Source: Dechloromonas sp. (GTDB taxonomy: Bacteria > Pseudomonadota > Gammaproteobacteria > Burkholderiales > Rhodocyclaceae). From it: a DNA stretch of 7,749 nucleotides. This document shows, piece by piece, positions 7,253 through 7,749 of the stretch. Numbering within the stretch: the stretch's first letter is position 1; each line of letters opens with the position of its first letter. The notes beneath the pieces were generated by a model. That model worked only from the letters and a program-made list of their open reading frames with translations. It was not told the origin of the DNA and did not search any database. The stretch covers positions 130,604 to 138,352 of the forward strand of contig CP059264.1 in NCBI GenBank assembly GCA_013693915.1. Direction: 5' to 3'. The translations under genes were made by a program, and so were the position numbers.

Positions 7253-7749
7253 ATGAAACTCGCCCTCGGCCCCCTGCTCTGGTTCTGGCCGAAGGCCGAA
7301 GTCCTGGAGTTCTACGCCGAGATGGCGCAGAACCCCGCACTCGACATCATCTACGTCGGCGAGGTGGTCTGTTCGCGCCGCCAGCAACTGCGCACCGCCG
7401 ACTGGATCGGGCTGGCCCGTGACCTCGCCGAAGCCGGCAAGGAAGTCGTCGTTTCGGCGCAGGCGCTGCTCGAATCGGAAAGCGACCTCAAGACGCTGCG
7501 CCGCCTGATCGACGAATTGTCCGAAAACCCCGGCTGCAAGGTCGAAGCCAACGACCTCGGCGCGGTCAACCTCATGCAAGACAAGGAATTCGTCGCCGGA
7601 CCGCACCTCAATATCTACAACGAGGCGACGCTGGTCACCTTCGCCCGCTACGGCATGAGGCGCTGGGTGCCGCCGCTGGAAGCGACGCGCACGCTGGTCG
7701 AGACCCTGCACGCCAACCGGCCGGCCGGCGTCGAGACCGAGGTCTTCGT
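7253..7749 (+). CDS. ubiV: UbiV (YhbV), partner of UbiU, N-terminal 165 residues (3' end outside window)
   Basis: UbiV is the second subunit of the UbiU-UbiV complex for anaerobic ubiquinone synthesis and also carries a [4Fe-4S] cluster. The frame is open from ATG 7253 to the window end with no stop. About 165 of an expected ~290-300 residues are present. The start [14 protein letters not shown] resembles E. coli UbiV (MKYSLGPVLWYWPK). The first expected cluster ligand is Cys40 in [10 protein letters not shown], equivalent to E. coli Cys39. The other three ligands lie beyond the window and cannot be checked. Further family matches are [11 protein letters not shown] near 108-118 and [15 protein letters not shown] after it. 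The start is supported by GGAGG 7 nt upstream and by the 4-nt gap from ubiU, so the two genes are very likely co-transcribed from the FNR-type promoter. Confidence 0.93.
   Translation, partial: MKLALGPLLWFWPKAEVLEFYAEMAQNPALDIIYVGEVVCSRRQQLRTADWIGLARDLAEAGKEVVVSAQALLESESDLKTLRRLIDELSENPGCKVEANDLGAVNLMQDKEFVAGPHLNIYNEATLVTFARYGMRRWVPPLEATRTLVETLHANRPAGVETEVF

Overview
This window is ordinary chromosomal sequence from a GC-rich Gram-negative bacterium. The order mreB-mreC-mreD-mrdA-rodA-rlpA, with very tight or overlapping junctions, and the protein sequences suggest a rod-shaped betaproteobacterium. Rhodocyclales (Dechloromonas/Azonexus-like) is my best guess, made from memory without a search. 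All genes are on the + strand. I see no mobile element, CRISPR array, tRNA or rRNA.

Region 1 (1-6124) is a rod-elongation (elongasome) operon. It holds the 3' part of mreB (actin homologue), mreC (periplasmic scaffold, with an apparent one-base frameshift near its start), mreD (membrane partner), mrdA (PBP2 transpeptidase), rodA/mrdB (SEDS glycosyltransferase) and rlpA (lipoprotein lytic transglycosylase with a SPOR domain). The gaps are 15 nt (mreB-mreC), a 1-nt overlap (mreC-mreD), 14 nt (mreD-mrdA), a 4-nt overlap (mrdA-rodA) and a 4-nt overlap (rodA-rlpA), so one coupled transcript is likely. MreB filaments inside the cell, linked through MreC/MreD, direct the RodA-PBP2 synthase along the side wall. 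RlpA trims denuded glycan, usually at septa.

Region 2 (6125-6222) is the only real intergenic gap. It carries a near-perfect FNR/ANR box (TTGAC-N4-ATCAA) placed about 41 bp upstream of the start predicted from a TATACT -10 element. This is the layout of a class II FNR-activated promoter.

Region 3 (6223-7749, running off the end) is ubiU-ubiV. These two U32-peptidase-like [4Fe-4S] proteins form the oxygen-independent ubiquinone hydroxylation complex. The FNR box fits control by oxygen limitation and shows that ubiU starts at 6223, not at the upstream in-frame ATG at 6166, which overlaps the box.

The points most worth a second look are the mreC frameshift in a T5 tract and the FNR promoter of ubiUV. 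I found no previously undescribed system; every gene belongs to a known family.
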